This document shows, piece after piece, positions 40,465-49,233 of a stretch of 64,000 nt of DNA. The notes below the pieces were generated by a model. The model was given only the letters and a program-made list of their open reading frames with translations, was not told where the DNA came from and searched no databases. The stretch is from Phragmitibacter sp965284365 (GTDB lineage: Bacteria > Verrucomicrobiota > Verrucomicrobiia > Verrucomicrobiales > Verrucomicrobiaceae). Made by a program: the position numbers and the translations under genes. How positions within the stretch are numbered: position 1 is the stretch's first letter; every line of letters starts with the position of its first letter. Location of the stretch: NCBI GenBank assembly GCA_965284365.1, contig OZ260079.1, positions 6,200,001 through 6,264,000 on the forward strand, written 5' to 3'.

Positions 40465-41631
40465 TCACGACTGAGCCTGAATTTGCTCGCGAAGCACTGG
40501 GACATTAATCTTGCCCAAGGACGTTCGAGGAAATGCCTCCACAAACAAAGGACCGCGCAGCTTTTCTGCTGCTGATGCATCCACATGATAACGCTGCATG
40601 AGCGATACCCAGTCATGCTGGTCCTGGTCGCCCTTTTCCACCACGAGCACAATTTCTGTGCCCTTCCGCTCATGCGGCAGATCACAAACAACCACCTGCG
40701 GGGCAGACGGTGCCTGAGTCATCAGTCCTTCAATTCGCCGCTGCACCGAAACTAAGGAAACCAGTTCCCCCTTCACCTTCACAAAAGACGACTCACGTCC
40801 CAGGAATTGCAAAAATTGCCGGTTGCCGTGTTGCCAGATAGAAACCCGATCACGCGTGCGCAATCCAGACTCTGGAAAGATCGCGTCCCAAGTCCAATCG
40901 CCTTCGCGCTGCACGGCATAACCCGAGGCAAGCGAGGGTCCCCGAATGGTGAGAAGGCCTTCACCATCGGTGTGCAGATCCCAACCAGGCAACACTTCTA
41001 ACCGATCGGGATCACTCCCGGCATGCAGATGCGCCATCGGCTCCGTGGCAATCTGCGAGCAGGCTTCCGTCATGCCGTAGCTTTGCAGCACCGGCCAGCC
41101 CAGCCCTAGAGCACGATGGGCCAATTCCTTCGTCATCGCACCACCCCCTACCACAATCGCGCGGAGGCCATCAGGCGCTTCGAGCTTCGCGGTCACCAGA
41201 TCATAAATCTGAGTCGGCACCAAAGACGTCAGCGTAATCCGCTCAGCTTTGCACATCTCCGCAAAACGCCCTGCATCCCATTTCTCTCTGAGAAAGCTCA
41301 CACTGGCACCACTGACATAACTGCGAGCCAGGATGGAAAACCCACCGACATGATGCAGCGGCAGCGAGATGAGCCAGCGATCCGCCTCCGTGCATTCCAG
41401 ATGCGCATTCACCACACCGGCAGAGGCCAGCGCGGCTACGCGAGACAGCCCCACCCACTTCGGCACGCCCTCGCTGCCGCTGGTTTGGAAATACAGCAGT
41501 GAACGGGTCGCCTCCCTCGCTGAGATGAAGTCGAGCAATCCCTTAGGCGCGGCCTGTTGCGGAGCCAGCGCCAGATGAGGTGCACTGCCTTCCCAGAACG
41601 AGTTCCGCATGAGGTCTTCAGAGGAGGTCAT
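40465..41631 (-). CDS. menE: o-succinylbenzoate--CoA ligase
   Basis: MenE activates o-succinylbenzoate with CoA for menaquinone synthesis. This 388-residue AMP-forming ligase has F-Q-T-S-G-S-E-G-V-P-K (P-loop), Q-S-Y-G-M-T-E-A-C-S-Q, R-T-R-D-R-V-S and the C-terminal G-K-I-N-V. It is shorter than most MenE (about 450-490), mainly at the N-terminus, but has all core motifs. The start overlaps the menC stop (ATGA), consistent with an operon of menB, menA, menC and menE. Confidence 0.9.
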   Translation of the reverse strand: MTSSEDLMRNSFWEGSAPHLALAPQQAAPKGLLDFISAREATRSLLYFQTSGSEGVPKWVGLSRVAALASAGVVNAHLECTEADRWLISLPLHHVGGFSILARSYVSGASVSFLREKWDAGRFAEMCKAERITLTSLVPTQIYDLVTAKLEAPDGLRAIVVGGGAMTKELAHRALGLGWPVLQSYGMTEACSQIATEPMAHLHAGSDPDRLEVLPGWDLHTDGEGLLTIRGPSLASGYAVQREGDWTWDAIFPESGLRTRDRVSIWQHGNRQFLQFLGRESSFVKVKGELVSLVSVQRRIEGLMTQAPSAPQVVVCDLPHERKGTEIVLVVEKGDQDQHDWVSLMQRYHVDASAAEKLRGPLFVEAFPRTSLGKINVPVLREQIQAQS

Positions 41632-42617
41632 GACGCCCTATCCTCAATCTCCATAGGCTGCCAAGGCAATGCATTTAACTCCTCATTGAATCCCAGACCG
41701 GTACCACTGCGATTGACATGCAATTGCCCCCCGACAGAACGTAGCCGGGCAAAAAACGCATCCTGCTCAAACAAATGTTCCGTGCACAGTCCGCAAAGAT
41801 CCAGCCGTGATCCAAGTTCCTGCCACGCCACCGCAGCCTCCCACGCGGCAAAGCTCTGGCCAATGGCATGATCCATCGCGGAGGTCATGACGATACGCGT
41901 GCTCGGTGGTAGGCCGTCCACCATTTCCCTCCACTCACGGCGGCCCGGCTTCAGCACCGCCACGTCAAAGCCTTCACTGGCGCCGCGCAGTTGTTTATCC
42001 AAAGCGAGCTGCACCCGATGCGTGCCGCGCACGTGATCCCACCGAACGGGATCATACGGAAAAGGATCTTCCGCAAAGTCGAGTCGGGCTTTCACATGAT
42101 CCGGCAAAGGTCGCAGGAAACCGGTAAACTGAGCCTCTGTCAGACACGAATTGAAGTCCATGCGCACGCGCACGGAGGCGTCAGGCACGGCATTCGTGAA
42201 GCGCGTGATCCAGGCGAACGACAGAGCCGGATCAGCGTGCCCCTTGGTCTTCACGGCACGCCAGCCTTCCGTCACCACCCGTCCGCACTGGCGCTCAAAG
42301 TCCGCGTTTTGATCCCAGGAGTAATGGCAGGGCGGGATCTCCAAACCGTCAAACAGACTGACATTTCGACTGCGCGCTTCGCCATCCATACGCGCCATGC
42401 GCAGCGCGCGTTCGATGACTTTGCTGGTGCCTCCGGCTTGCAGCAGCCCGAGTTGCTCTCCTACCGGCAGATCACCAAACTCCGGCCACGGATGCAGGCA
42501 CCCAACACCGCCATCAAGTTTGATCAGTGCCCCCTGAAACTCGCGCCGGGTGGAAACGGCATTGAGCGCCCCACTGGAGCGCAGCGTGTAGCGATGATAA
42601 TGCAGCGGCGTCTTCAT
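41628..42617 (-). CDS. menC: o-succinylbenzoate synthase
   Basis: This enolase-superfamily enzyme dehydrates SHCHC to o-succinylbenzoate. Read from ATG 42617 (M-K-T-P-L-H-Y-H-R-Y) it has 329 residues; the start overlaps the menA stop (ATGA). The catalytic region shows K-T-K-G-H-A (lysine), V-R-V-R-M-D-F-N-S (metal Asp), D-F-A-E-D-P-F-P-Y (metal Glu) and V-A-V-L-K-P-G-R (second lysine). It is divergent, as is usual for MenC, but the position between menA and menE makes the assignment firm. Confidence 0.88.
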   Translation of the reverse strand: MKTPLHYHRYTLRSSGALNAVSTRREFQGALIKLDGGVGCLHPWPEFGDLPVGEQLGLLQAGGTSKVIERALRMARMDGEARSRNVSLFDGLEIPPCHYSWDQNADFERQCGRVVTEGWRAVKTKGHADPALSFAWITRFTNAVPDASVRVRMDFNSCLTEAQFTGFLRPLPDHVKARLDFAEDPFPYDPVRWDHVRGTHRVQLALDKQLRGASEGFDVAVLKPGRREWREMVDGLPPSTRIVMTSAMDHAIGQSFAAWEAAVAWQELGSRLDLCGLCTEHLFEQDAFFARLRSVGGQLHVNRSGTGLGFNEELNALPWQPMEIEDRAS

Positions 42618-43498
42618 GAGGCAGGCTGCACGATCCAGCCTACGGAGATCAGAATGCTGAAGAGCAGGAGACATGCACCTGCCTTAGCCAAAGTCTTGTT
42701 GAGCGCCGCGGACGGCTCCTTCGAGATGTCCTGGGCAATGAGGATCAGGAAAAAGAAAAGCAGCACCGGCGCATAACGCGAGGCGAGATGATTCGTGCCA
42801 TACCAATAAGCGCACAGCGCTATGGCGCCCAACATGAGCCCAATAATCTCCCAGCGCGCAAAGGTCTTACCGAGCCGCACCGCCAGCGTTCGCTTGCCGG
42901 TCTTTTTATCCTCATCCACATCCCGCAGGTTGTTAATCGCAATCAACACCGTGGATAGCATGCCAATCTGCAAGCCCGCGACCAGCGCCTCCACATGCCA
43001 TTGGCCGCTCTGCACAAAGGCCGAACCCGTCACTGCGATCAAACCAAAGAACAGCACTACAAACAGATCCCCAAGTCCGCGATAAGCCAAAGGCCAAGGC
43101 CCGCCCGTGTAACCATAAGAAAACCACAGCGACGGAATGCCAATCGCGACGATCGGCCAACCGCGCATCCAGATAAGAGGAATGGCCAGCAGCGCCGCCA
43201 CCAACAAGACGAATACACCAACCTTCAGCACCGTGCGCGGCGGCATCATGCCACTGGCCGTGATGCGTACCGGCCCGAGTCGCTCCTTCGTATCGCTGCC
43301 CTTCAGGCCATCCACGGCATCGTTGAAGAAATTCACGGCGATCTGCAGGCACATGCACGAGCCGAGTGTGGCCAGCATGAGCCAGATGCAGAACTCCCCG
43401 CTGAGCTTCCATCCCAGCGCCGACCCCACCAGCACCGGAGCGATGGCTGCGCCCAGCGTCTTGGGCCGGGCGGCGAGGATCCAGGGTTTCAGAGACAT
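42614..43498 (-). CDS. menA: 1,4-dihydroxy-2-naphthoate polyprenyltransferase
   Basis: This 294-residue UbiA-family integral membrane protein attaches the polyprenyl chain to DHNA. It shows the first Asp-rich motif N-F-F-N-D-A-V-D-G and the second, N-N-L-R-D-V-D-E-D, with about eight hydrophobic helices between and around them. The N-terminal A-A-R-P-K-T-L is typical of MenA. It follows menB by 21 bases and overlaps menC. Confidence 0.92.
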   Translation of the reverse strand: MSLKPWILAARPKTLGAAIAPVLVGSALGWKLSGEFCIWLMLATLGSCMCLQIAVNFFNDAVDGLKGSDTKERLGPVRITASGMMPPRTVLKVGVFVLLVAALLAIPLIWMRGWPIVAIGIPSLWFSYGYTGGPWPLAYRGLGDLFVVLFFGLIAVTGSAFVQSGQWHVEALVAGLQIGMLSTVLIAINNLRDVDEDKKTGKRTLAVRLGKTFARWEIIGLMLGAIALCAYWYGTNHLASRYAPVLLFFFLILIAQDISKEPSAALNKTLAKAGACLLLFSILISVGWIVQPAS

Positions 43499-43519
43499 GC
43501 GACTACCAAATAGATACGA

Positions 43520-44332
43520 TCAGGGAACGCGGGGGAACTTCGAGAAGTCCGGTTCACGCTTCTCGACGAAGGCATTTTTCCCTTCCTTTGCCTCTTCGCT
43601 CATGTAGTAGAGCAGCGTCGCATTGCCCGCCAGATCCAGCAGACCCATCTGGCCATCGCAGTCCGCATTCAGCGCGGACTTCAGGCAGCGCAGCGCAAGC
43701 GGCGAGTGCCTCAATATTTCCCGGCACCATTGCACCGTTTCTGTTTCCAGTTCTGCCAGTGGCACGACCTTGTTCACCAGCCCCATGTCGAGCGCCTGCT
43801 GCGCGTCATACTGACGGCAGAGATACCAGATCTCCCGCGCCTTCTTCTGGCCAACGATGCGCGCCAGATAACTGCTGCCCAAGCCGCCGTCGAACGACCC
43901 TACCTTCGGACCCGTCTGGCCAAAGCGCGCATTGTCTGCGGCGATGGTCAGGTCGCACACCACATGCAGCACATGCCCGCCGCCGATCGCATAGCCCGCG
44001 ACCATCGCGATGACCGGCTTTGGAATGCCTCGGATCTTCTTCTGCAAATCGAGCACGTTCAGCCGCGGCACGCCATCGCCGCCGATGTAACCCGCGTGCC
44101 CCCTCACCTTCTGGTCGCCCCCGGAGCAGAAGGCATCCGGCCCCTCCCCCGTGAGCACCACCACCCCCACCTCCGGGTCTTCATGGGCGATATCAAATGC
44201 CTGCAGCATCTCCTGCACGGTCAGCGGCCGGAAGGCATTGCGCACCTCAGGCCGGTTGATCGTGATCTTGGCAATGCCGTCGCTGCTCTTCTCCAGTTTG
44301 ATGTCGGTGAAAGGTCTGACTTGGGTCCACAT
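43520..44332 (-). CDS. menB: 1,4-dihydroxy-2-naphthoyl-CoA synthase
   Basis: MenB is a crotonase-fold enzyme that closes the second ring of the naphthoquinone. This 270-residue protein shows the MenB signature C-S-G-G-D-Q-K-V-R-G, G-Y-A-I-G-G-G-H-V-L, D-N-A-R-F-G-Q-T-G-P-K-V-G-S-F-D and the late W-Y-L-C-R-Q-Y-D-A. The length matches the family. It is first in the operon menB-menA-menC-menE; menD and menF are not in the window. Confidence 0.95.
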   Translation of the reverse strand: MWTQVRPFTDIKLEKSSDGIAKITINRPEVRNAFRPLTVQEMLQAFDIAHEDPEVGVVVLTGEGPDAFCSGGDQKVRGHAGYIGGDGVPRLNVLDLQKKIRGIPKPVIAMVAGYAIGGGHVLHVVCDLTIAADNARFGQTGPKVGSFDGGLGSSYLARIVGQKKAREIWYLCRQYDAQQALDMGLVNKVVPLAELETETVQWCREILRHSPLALRCLKSALNADCDGQMGLLDLAGNATLLYYMSEEAKEGKNAFVEKREPDFSKFPRVP

Positions 44333-44399
44333 GATGCGTGGAGCTTAGGCAGAAGTGACGGCGTGTCTATGATGTGGATGAGGGGAGATGGCCGGGTCG

Positions 44400-45113
44400 T
44401 CAAGATTGTGGCGGAACTTCGCGCTTAGACTTCCAGTCCCTCAAAATATCCCGAGAGTAAGGATCTCCTTCCGTCTCAAACTGCCTCAGATGATCCAGTG
44501 CCAATTCACGAACTCCAAGATTCGGATTCTCAAGCGCGTAGCCGAGGACGGCGGGGTCAAGGAAGTGATCAAAAAGGCGCTGCGCCTCTTCCAGATTGCA
44601 CACCGGGAGACTTTCTCTGAATGTTTTGCGCACGAGTGTTTCCAAAAAAAGCTGATCCTGCCAGTCATGCTCACGCCCCGTGTTGGCCTTGGTAATATAC
44701 AAGTCGAGAGGGTCCGGGAGGCGGACCCCGTCCTCCAATTCCTTTGCCGCATTCCAGACTCGTTCAAAGTCTGCAAGCTCCAGTTCGTTCGGATTGCGAA
44801 ACACATCCAAGGGTAAGTCCATCCCATTGATTCGTATTACCCCCACATCTTCTATCTCTTCCGCGATTTCCTCTATTTCCAGATTTCTCCGTTGAGCTAA
44901 TGACCAAACGGTCGTTATAGGATATTCACGCAACACCGAAAGCACGGCATCGGCCCAGTCTTCAGATGTCGCCAACGGTTCAAGCCAGATATCTGAATCT
45001 TTCGTTGGCCGGTCAAACCCGTGGGCTATGACGGCCATACCGCCGAGCATCACCACTCTATATTGAGAGGCTAATTTTCTGACAAAGTCGTCGGTGAAAA
45101 CGCGCTTTTCCAT
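44400..45113 (-). CDS. nucleotidyltransferase-fold protein (DUF6036/AbiEii-like)
   Basis: This 237-residue protein starts with a minimal nucleotidyltransferase motif: V-M-L-G-G-M-A-V-I-A-H-G-F, then R-P-T-K-D-S-D-I-W-L with the G-G and D-x-D metal residues. The rest is mixed alpha/beta with R-L-P-D-P-L-D-L-Y-I-T-K-A near the middle. The short gene 45071-45424 overlaps it by 43 bases, so they are co-expressed. Such pairs recall AbiEii-type toxin-antitoxin or housekeeping NTase modules; which applies cannot be told. Confidence 0.7.
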   Translation of the reverse strand: MEKRVFTDDFVRKLASQYRVVMLGGMAVIAHGFDRPTKDSDIWLEPLATSEDWADAVLSVLREYPITTVWSLAQRRNLEIEEIAEEIEDVGVIRINGMDLPLDVFRNPNELELADFERVWNAAKELEDGVRLPDPLDLYITKANTGREHDWQDQLFLETLVRKTFRESLPVCNLEEAQRLFDHFLDPAVLGYALENPNLGVRELALDHLRQFETEGDPYSRDILRDWKSKREVPPQS

Positions 45114-45424
45114 TGCTCCACCCTATCCCCGACTTGCTGCGAAATCCAGATACAATCGGCCAAGTTACGCGGCGCATGTGGCAACCACGGCTCTGAGTTG
45201 CTAGGAATCTTCGGCCCCTTTGCCAGATTGGGATTAGCCGCATGACGCCTCTCGATCATCTTGCGACGCGCCATCTCTTGCGAGTAGCGGAGCTTTAGTT
45301 GCTCAATGGTGGGCCGATACTGACGCATAAGCATAATATCATCATACCCCATCCGCAGGATTTCGCAATCAAACTGACCAGCATTGGAGTAGGCGGTGAC
45401 CAGAAAACCTTCATCCCCAGCCAC
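45071..45424 (-). CDS. small protein upstream of the nucleotidyltransferase gene, hypothetical
   Basis: The frame is open from a GTG at 45424 (117 residues) or from ATG 45352 (M-G-Y-D-D-I-M-L-M-R-Q-Y-R; 93 residues). It is basic in the middle (R-K-M-I-E-R-R-H) and has no membrane segment. Its end overlaps the start of the nucleotidyltransferase gene by 43 bases. The family is unknown; an antitoxin-like or adaptor role is only a guess from the arrangement. Confidence 0.5.
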   Translation of the reverse strand: MAGDEGFLVTAYSNAGQFDCEILRMGYDDIMLMRQYRPTIEQLKLRYSQEMARRKMIERRHAANPNLAKGPKIPSNSEPWLPHAPRNLADCIWISQQVGDRVEQWKSAFSPTTLSEN

Positions 45425-45475
45425 AAAAACACTAGCGACACAACCAAGTAGAGGTTACTGTTCGTATAAACACTA

Positions 45476-46726
45476 ATGGATCTACAGGAAAAGCTGGCCA
45501 TCCTCGCGGACGCGGCCAAATACGACGCCTCCTGCGCCAGTTCCGGGGCACAAAAGCGCGACTCCCGCGATGGCCAAGGGGTGGGATCGGCGGGCGGCAT
45601 GGGTATCTGCCACAGCTATGCGCCGGATGGGCGTTGCATCTCGCTGCTGAAGATCCTGCTCACGAACCGCTGTCAGTATGACTGCCACTACTGCATCAAC
45701 CGCCGCTCCAGCAATGTCCGGCGGGCCAGCTTCACTCCAGAGGAGGTCGTCCGCCTCACCCTGGACTTCTACAAGCGGAACTATATCGAAGGCCTCTTCC
45801 TCAGCTCCGGCATTGTGCGGAACGCGAATCATACCATGGAGCAACTCGTGCAGATCGCCCGCACGCTTCGGGAGGTCCATGACTTCCGTGGCTACCTGCA
45901 TTTGAAAACCATCCCGGAGGCCGGACAGGATCTCATCGCGCAGGCGGCGCGGTATGCGGACCGCATCAGCATCAATGTGGAATTGCCGAAACAGGAAAGC
46001 CTGGACCGTCTCGCGCCGGAGAAAAACTTGCACCGCACGCAAAAAGCCATGGGCCACATCCGAACGCTCATCGAAGACGCTTCCGAGCGCATCCGCGATG
46101 GCGATAAAAAGATGCGTCACGCCACCGGCCAGAGCACGCAGGTTATCGTCGGCGCAGACACGTCCTCGGATGCGGATTTCCTGCATCGCTCCAGTGAGCT
46201 CTATACCTCGCACAAGCTGCGCCGCGTTTATTACTCCGCTTTCAGTCCCATTCCGGATTCATCCACCGTTTTGCCCGTGTCCATGCCGCCTCTTCAGCGG
46301 GAGCATCGCCTTTATCAGGCCGACTGGCTGCTGCGTCATTACGGCTTCAGTGTGACCGAGATCGTGCCGCAGGAGGCGCCAAATCTGGATCTACAGGTCG
46401 AGCCAAAGCTGAGCTGGGCTCTACGGAACAGGCACCTCTTTCCCATCGATATCCAGAAGGCCTCCCGCGAACGCCTGCTGCGCATCCCCGGCATCGGCGT
46501 GTTGAACGTGAACCGTATCCTGCAGATCCGCCGGCACACACGCATCCGGCTGGAGGATCTCATTCGCCTGCGCGTCTCTCTGCGCACCGCGCTGCCTTTC
46601 ATCGTCACGGAGAATCATCGGCCTGCCACGAAGTTGCTGGATAGCACTGACTTGTTGGGGCGGTTGAAGCCGCCGGCGGAGCAGTTGCAGTTCAATCTCC
46701 TCACCCCTGCTCATGCGCTTTGTTGA
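45476..46726 (+). CDS. radical SAM DNA-metabolism protein (UDG-linked type)
   Basis: This 416-residue protein has the radical SAM cluster motif T-N-R-C-Q-Y-D-C-H-Y-C (C-x3-C-x2-C). Its start M-D-L-Q-E-K-L-A-I-L-A-D-A-A-K-Y-D is the conserved start of the radical SAM family linked to uracil-DNA glycosylase genes (TIGR03916-type). The C-terminus has a helix-hairpin-helix (L-R-I-P-G-I-G-V-L-N-V-N-R), a DNA-binding element. A TATAAA lies only 5 bases before the ATG, so the transcript may be leaderless. It overlaps the DUF4130 gene by 14 bases. Confidence 0.88.
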   Translation: MDLQEKLAILADAAKYDASCASSGAQKRDSRDGQGVGSAGGMGICHSYAPDGRCISLLKILLTNRCQYDCHYCINRRSSNVRRASFTPEEVVRLTLDFYKRNYIEGLFLSSGIVRNANHTMEQLVQIARTLREVHDFRGYLHLKTIPEAGQDLIAQAARYADRISINVELPKQESLDRLAPEKNLHRTQKAMGHIRTLIEDASERIRDGDKKMRHATGQSTQVIVGADTSSDADFLHRSSELYTSHKLRRVYYSAFSPIPDSSTVLPVSMPPLQREHRLYQADWLLRHYGFSVTEIVPQEAPNLDLQVEPKLSWALRNRHLFPIDIQKASRERLLRIPGIGVLNVNRILQIRRHTRIRLEDLIRLRVSLRTALPFIVTENHRPATKLLDSTDLLGRLKPPAEQLQFNLLTPAHALC

Positions 46727-47552
46727 TCCAGGCGCCACGTTTGAATCTTGGCGCGCCGCCGCGAGATCGCTGCTGCAGGCGGAAGTGCCGCCGGAGGAAA
46801 TCATGTGGGACGCCACATCTTCATCGATTGGTCAACTCTTCGAATTGGAGCCGCAGGCCACGTTAAAGACTGCTGACAAATCCAATCGCGTTCCACTAGA
46901 GTTTTTTACCCTCGCTCGTGCCGTATCCTGCCATATCGATCCGGCGAAGTGGGCCATTCTTTATCGCCTCCTCTGGCGCATCACGCACGGGAAACGCCAA
47001 TTGCTGAAGATCGCCAGCGATCCCGATGTCGCCCCTGCCCGACAGATGGAGAAAGCCGTGCGGAGGGAAATTCACAAGGCTCATGCCTTTGTGCGCTTCC
47101 GTTTACTGGGTGAAAGCGATACCGGCCGCGAGTATTTCACCGCGTGGTTTGAGCCGGATCATCACATCGTTCGCCCCATGACACCCTTCTTTGTGAAGCG
47201 TTTTGCCAACATGGACTGGTCCATCTTCACACCAAAAGGTAGTGTGCATTGGAAGGACGAAAAGCTCCACTACTCCGAGCCTGTGGAGCATGATCCATTC
47301 GAAGGTGACGACCGACTCGAAGAGCTGTGGAAGACCTACTACGGCCACATCTTCAATCCCTCCCGGCTCATGCTCAAAGCCATGCGGAAAGAGATGCCGG
47401 AACGCTATTGGAAGAACATGCCTGAAACTGTTCTGATCTCTGAACTGATACAGAAAAGCGGCACCCGCGTTTCGGATATGTTATCGAAGCAACCAAATCC
47501 ACCGAAGCGGCCTGGCAGGCTGAAAGCAGACGCATCGCCACCTCAACCCTGA
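46713..47552 (+). CDS. DUF4130 domain protein, partner of the radical SAM protein
   Basis: This 279-residue protein resembles DUF4130/TIGR03915-type proteins of the radical SAM-UDG module: E-E-I-M-W-D near the start, then K-A-H-A-F-V-R-F, Y-F-T-A-W-F-E-P-D-H-H-I, P-F-F-V-K-R-F-A-N-M-D-W-S-I-F-T-P and P-S-R-L-M-L-K-A-M-R-K-E-M-P-E-R-Y-W-K. In many bacteria it is fused to or beside a UDG domain; here the C-terminus ends in a basic Pro-rich tail with no UDG. It probably acts with the upstream protein on DNA bases. Confidence 0.82.
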   Translation: MRFVDPGATFESWRAAARSLLQAEVPPEEIMWDATSSSIGQLFELEPQATLKTADKSNRVPLEFFTLARAVSCHIDPAKWAILYRLLWRITHGKRQLLKIASDPDVAPARQMEKAVRREIHKAHAFVRFRLLGESDTGREYFTAWFEPDHHIVRPMTPFFVKRFANMDWSIFTPKGSVHWKDEKLHYSEPVEHDPFEGDDRLEELWKTYYGHIFNPSRLMLKAMRKEMPERYWKNMPETVLISELIQKSGTRVSDMLSKQPNPPKRPGRLKADASPPQP

Positions 47553-47635
47553 TCATCATATTCAACGGCCTTGGCCTTCCATCCTTCACATCTCCGATTG
47601 CTGCAAAAGGCATCTGATCGTAAGTATAAGTCATC

Positions 47636-48511
47636 ATGAACGAACAGCATGTGATGACGCCACTTACCGGCTCAATGCAGCACCCGGCCACTTACCAGAC
47701 CCAGCCCACCGTTACCAACACCCTCCTGCACTCAGCGGCCCCGGCGATGGCTGGCGGACCAGGCCTCGGCCATCATTCGCCCCCCACCGCCCAGCAGGTG
47801 GAGATGAAACTCACCTGGATCTTCTTCACTTTCCTGCCCGTCATCATCGGTGGCCTCATCATTCTGGTGAATCCACCCACGAAACCTACCTCGCAGGTGC
47901 TTCCTTCCGAGCCTGCCTCTAAATACCCCGCGCTTGCGCATGCTGCGCCACCGCCACCCTGGACTTCCTTCTGGACCGCTGAAAGCCGCGCGCATACTGG
48001 CGCCCTGTGGGATGGCGTTTGGGCCAAAGCCCAACAACCCACTGTAGCAACCGCCTCGACGATCAAAAATGGTGGCATTCGCACCCGCTTCCGTGGCCGT
48101 CGCAAGACCGAAGGCTTTGTCACTTTCCCAGAACTTACCGCCCGCATGACTCCTGCGGGCAAAGGCATCGCCGTCACCGTTTATCCTGGTGGCGCAGCGT
48201 TTGCGATCAAGAGTTTGGACAGCACGAGCGAGATGAAGGAATTGGTGCTGGCCTCCGCGAAACTCGAACCCGCGCTTTTGCCGAAAAAGCAATACAGTTT
48301 ACAGCTCGTCACCATGGGTAAAACCATCGTGGCCATTCTTAATGGACAGATCCTCACTGCCGAACTTCCCGCGGGAATCGAGGCCGTAGCAGGCACTTTC
48401 GGTATCTCAGGTGCCGACGGCGATTTCTTCCGCGATCCTGAAGTGTTGAATCTCGACGGTTTGCCAGAACGGGAAGCACGAGAACTTGCCTTCCGTTTGT
48501 CGAGCGATTAA
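47636..48511 (+). CDS. membrane-anchored hypothetical protein
   Basis: This 291-residue protein has a disordered N-terminus (~55 residues), a membrane helix (L-T-W-I-F-F-T-F-L-P-V-I-I-G-G-L-I-I-L), a Pro-rich linker and a beta-rich domain of about 190 residues (V-T-V-Y-P-G-G, L-V-T-M-G-K-T-I-V-A-I-L-N-G). The latter may be a concanavalin-like beta sandwich. The next gene (kinase remnant) starts 15 bases later, so they may once have formed an operon. The family is unknown. Confidence 0.6.
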   Translation: MNEQHVMTPLTGSMQHPATYQTQPTVTNTLLHSAAPAMAGGPGLGHHSPPTAQQVEMKLTWIFFTFLPVIIGGLIILVNPPTKPTSQVLPSEPASKYPALAHAAPPPPWTSFWTAESRAHTGALWDGVWAKAQQPTVATASTIKNGGIRTRFRGRRKTEGFVTFPELTARMTPAGKGIAVTVYPGGAAFAIKSLDSTSEMKELVLASAKLEPALLPKKQYSLQLVTMGKTIVAILNGQILTAELPAGIEAVAGTFGISGADGDFFRDPEVLNLDGLPEREARELAFRLSSD

Positions 48512-48526
48512 AAGACATGCCAAAAA

Positions 48527-48869
48527 ATGGCCGATACGGACCCCACCCAGCCAGTACCTCGTCCGAAGCCCCCCGTCCCTGATTCCGAACTGATCAGCGA
48601 TACAGCAGTCGCCCGCGTACTGGAGGCATCCACCCCTACCCATTCCTCAGCCAGCACAAGCTGGCAGCCCCCCAGCATCGAGCAACTTCAGGCTGCCTTG
48701 CCGCAGTATAAAGTCACAGCCTTCATTGCCCAAGGAGGCATGGACGCGGTCTATAAAGGCATCAGAAAACGCTCAAGCGCCCCGTCGCCATCAAGATCCT
48801 GCCGCCTGTGTTCGACGATGGGAATCTGCAATTTGTGAGCCGCTTCAAGCACGAAGCCGAGGCCTGGCT
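48527..48869 (+). pseudogene. Hanks-type Ser/Thr kinase gene, 5' remnant with frameshift
   Basis: The first ~85 codons encode a kinase start: a Pro-rich N-terminus, then Q-Y-K-V-T-A-F-I-A-Q-G-G-M-D-A-V-Y-K-G. This is the glycine-rich loop; the usual G-G-M-G-A-V-Y-K has Asp in the third glycine position. A 1-base deletion near 48766 shifts the frame. In the shifted frame the kinase lysine strand R-P-V-A-I-K-I-L-P-P and F-K-H-E-A-E are plainly visible to about 48869. Everything beyond is gone, replaced by sequence of another gene. Confidence 0.75.
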
Positions 48870-49136
48870 GGTGCTGACGGCCTCCACGGGATCAATGGGT
48901 ATTCCGATGCCTTCCTGCTGGATGCCACCGCTTTCACCAGCAACGTCGGTGGGACGCTCACGACAGAGTTCACTGACACGGGCTCGGCGGATTCCATCTC
49001 TGTGAAGTTCAGCACAACCACCTTTGGTGGGGCGATCCTTTCGGTGCCGGAGCCGAGCCGGGCGCTGCTGATGGTGGTTGGTTGATATAGGTTTGTTGGG
49101 GAGAAGGCGGCGGCGCCAGCGGTGTGCGGTGGCGTG
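48870..49136 (+). pseudogene. PEP-CTERM protein, 3' remnant with frameshift
   Basis: From about 48870 a different gene's tail is read. Residues G-T-L-T-T-E-F-T-D-T-G, then S-V-P-E-P-S-R-A-L-L-M-V-V-G are the PEP-CTERM exosortase sorting motif and hydrophobic start. A shift near 49078 brings in the rest of the motif, G-L-L-G-R-R-R-R-R-Q-R-C, and a stop at 49134-49136. The hydrophobic helix followed by Arg cluster is diagnostic. The 5' part of this gene is missing, so the joint at about 48870 is likely a deletion or recombination that fused two unrelated genes. Confidence 0.7.
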
Positions 49137-49233
49137 AAGCTCAGTGGTGGCGGAGGCCCCCGTACGCCATTGAGGAGAACAGCCATGCTGCTCAGAGGCG
49201 TATGGAAGATCTGCCACCACTACCAACCTCCCC

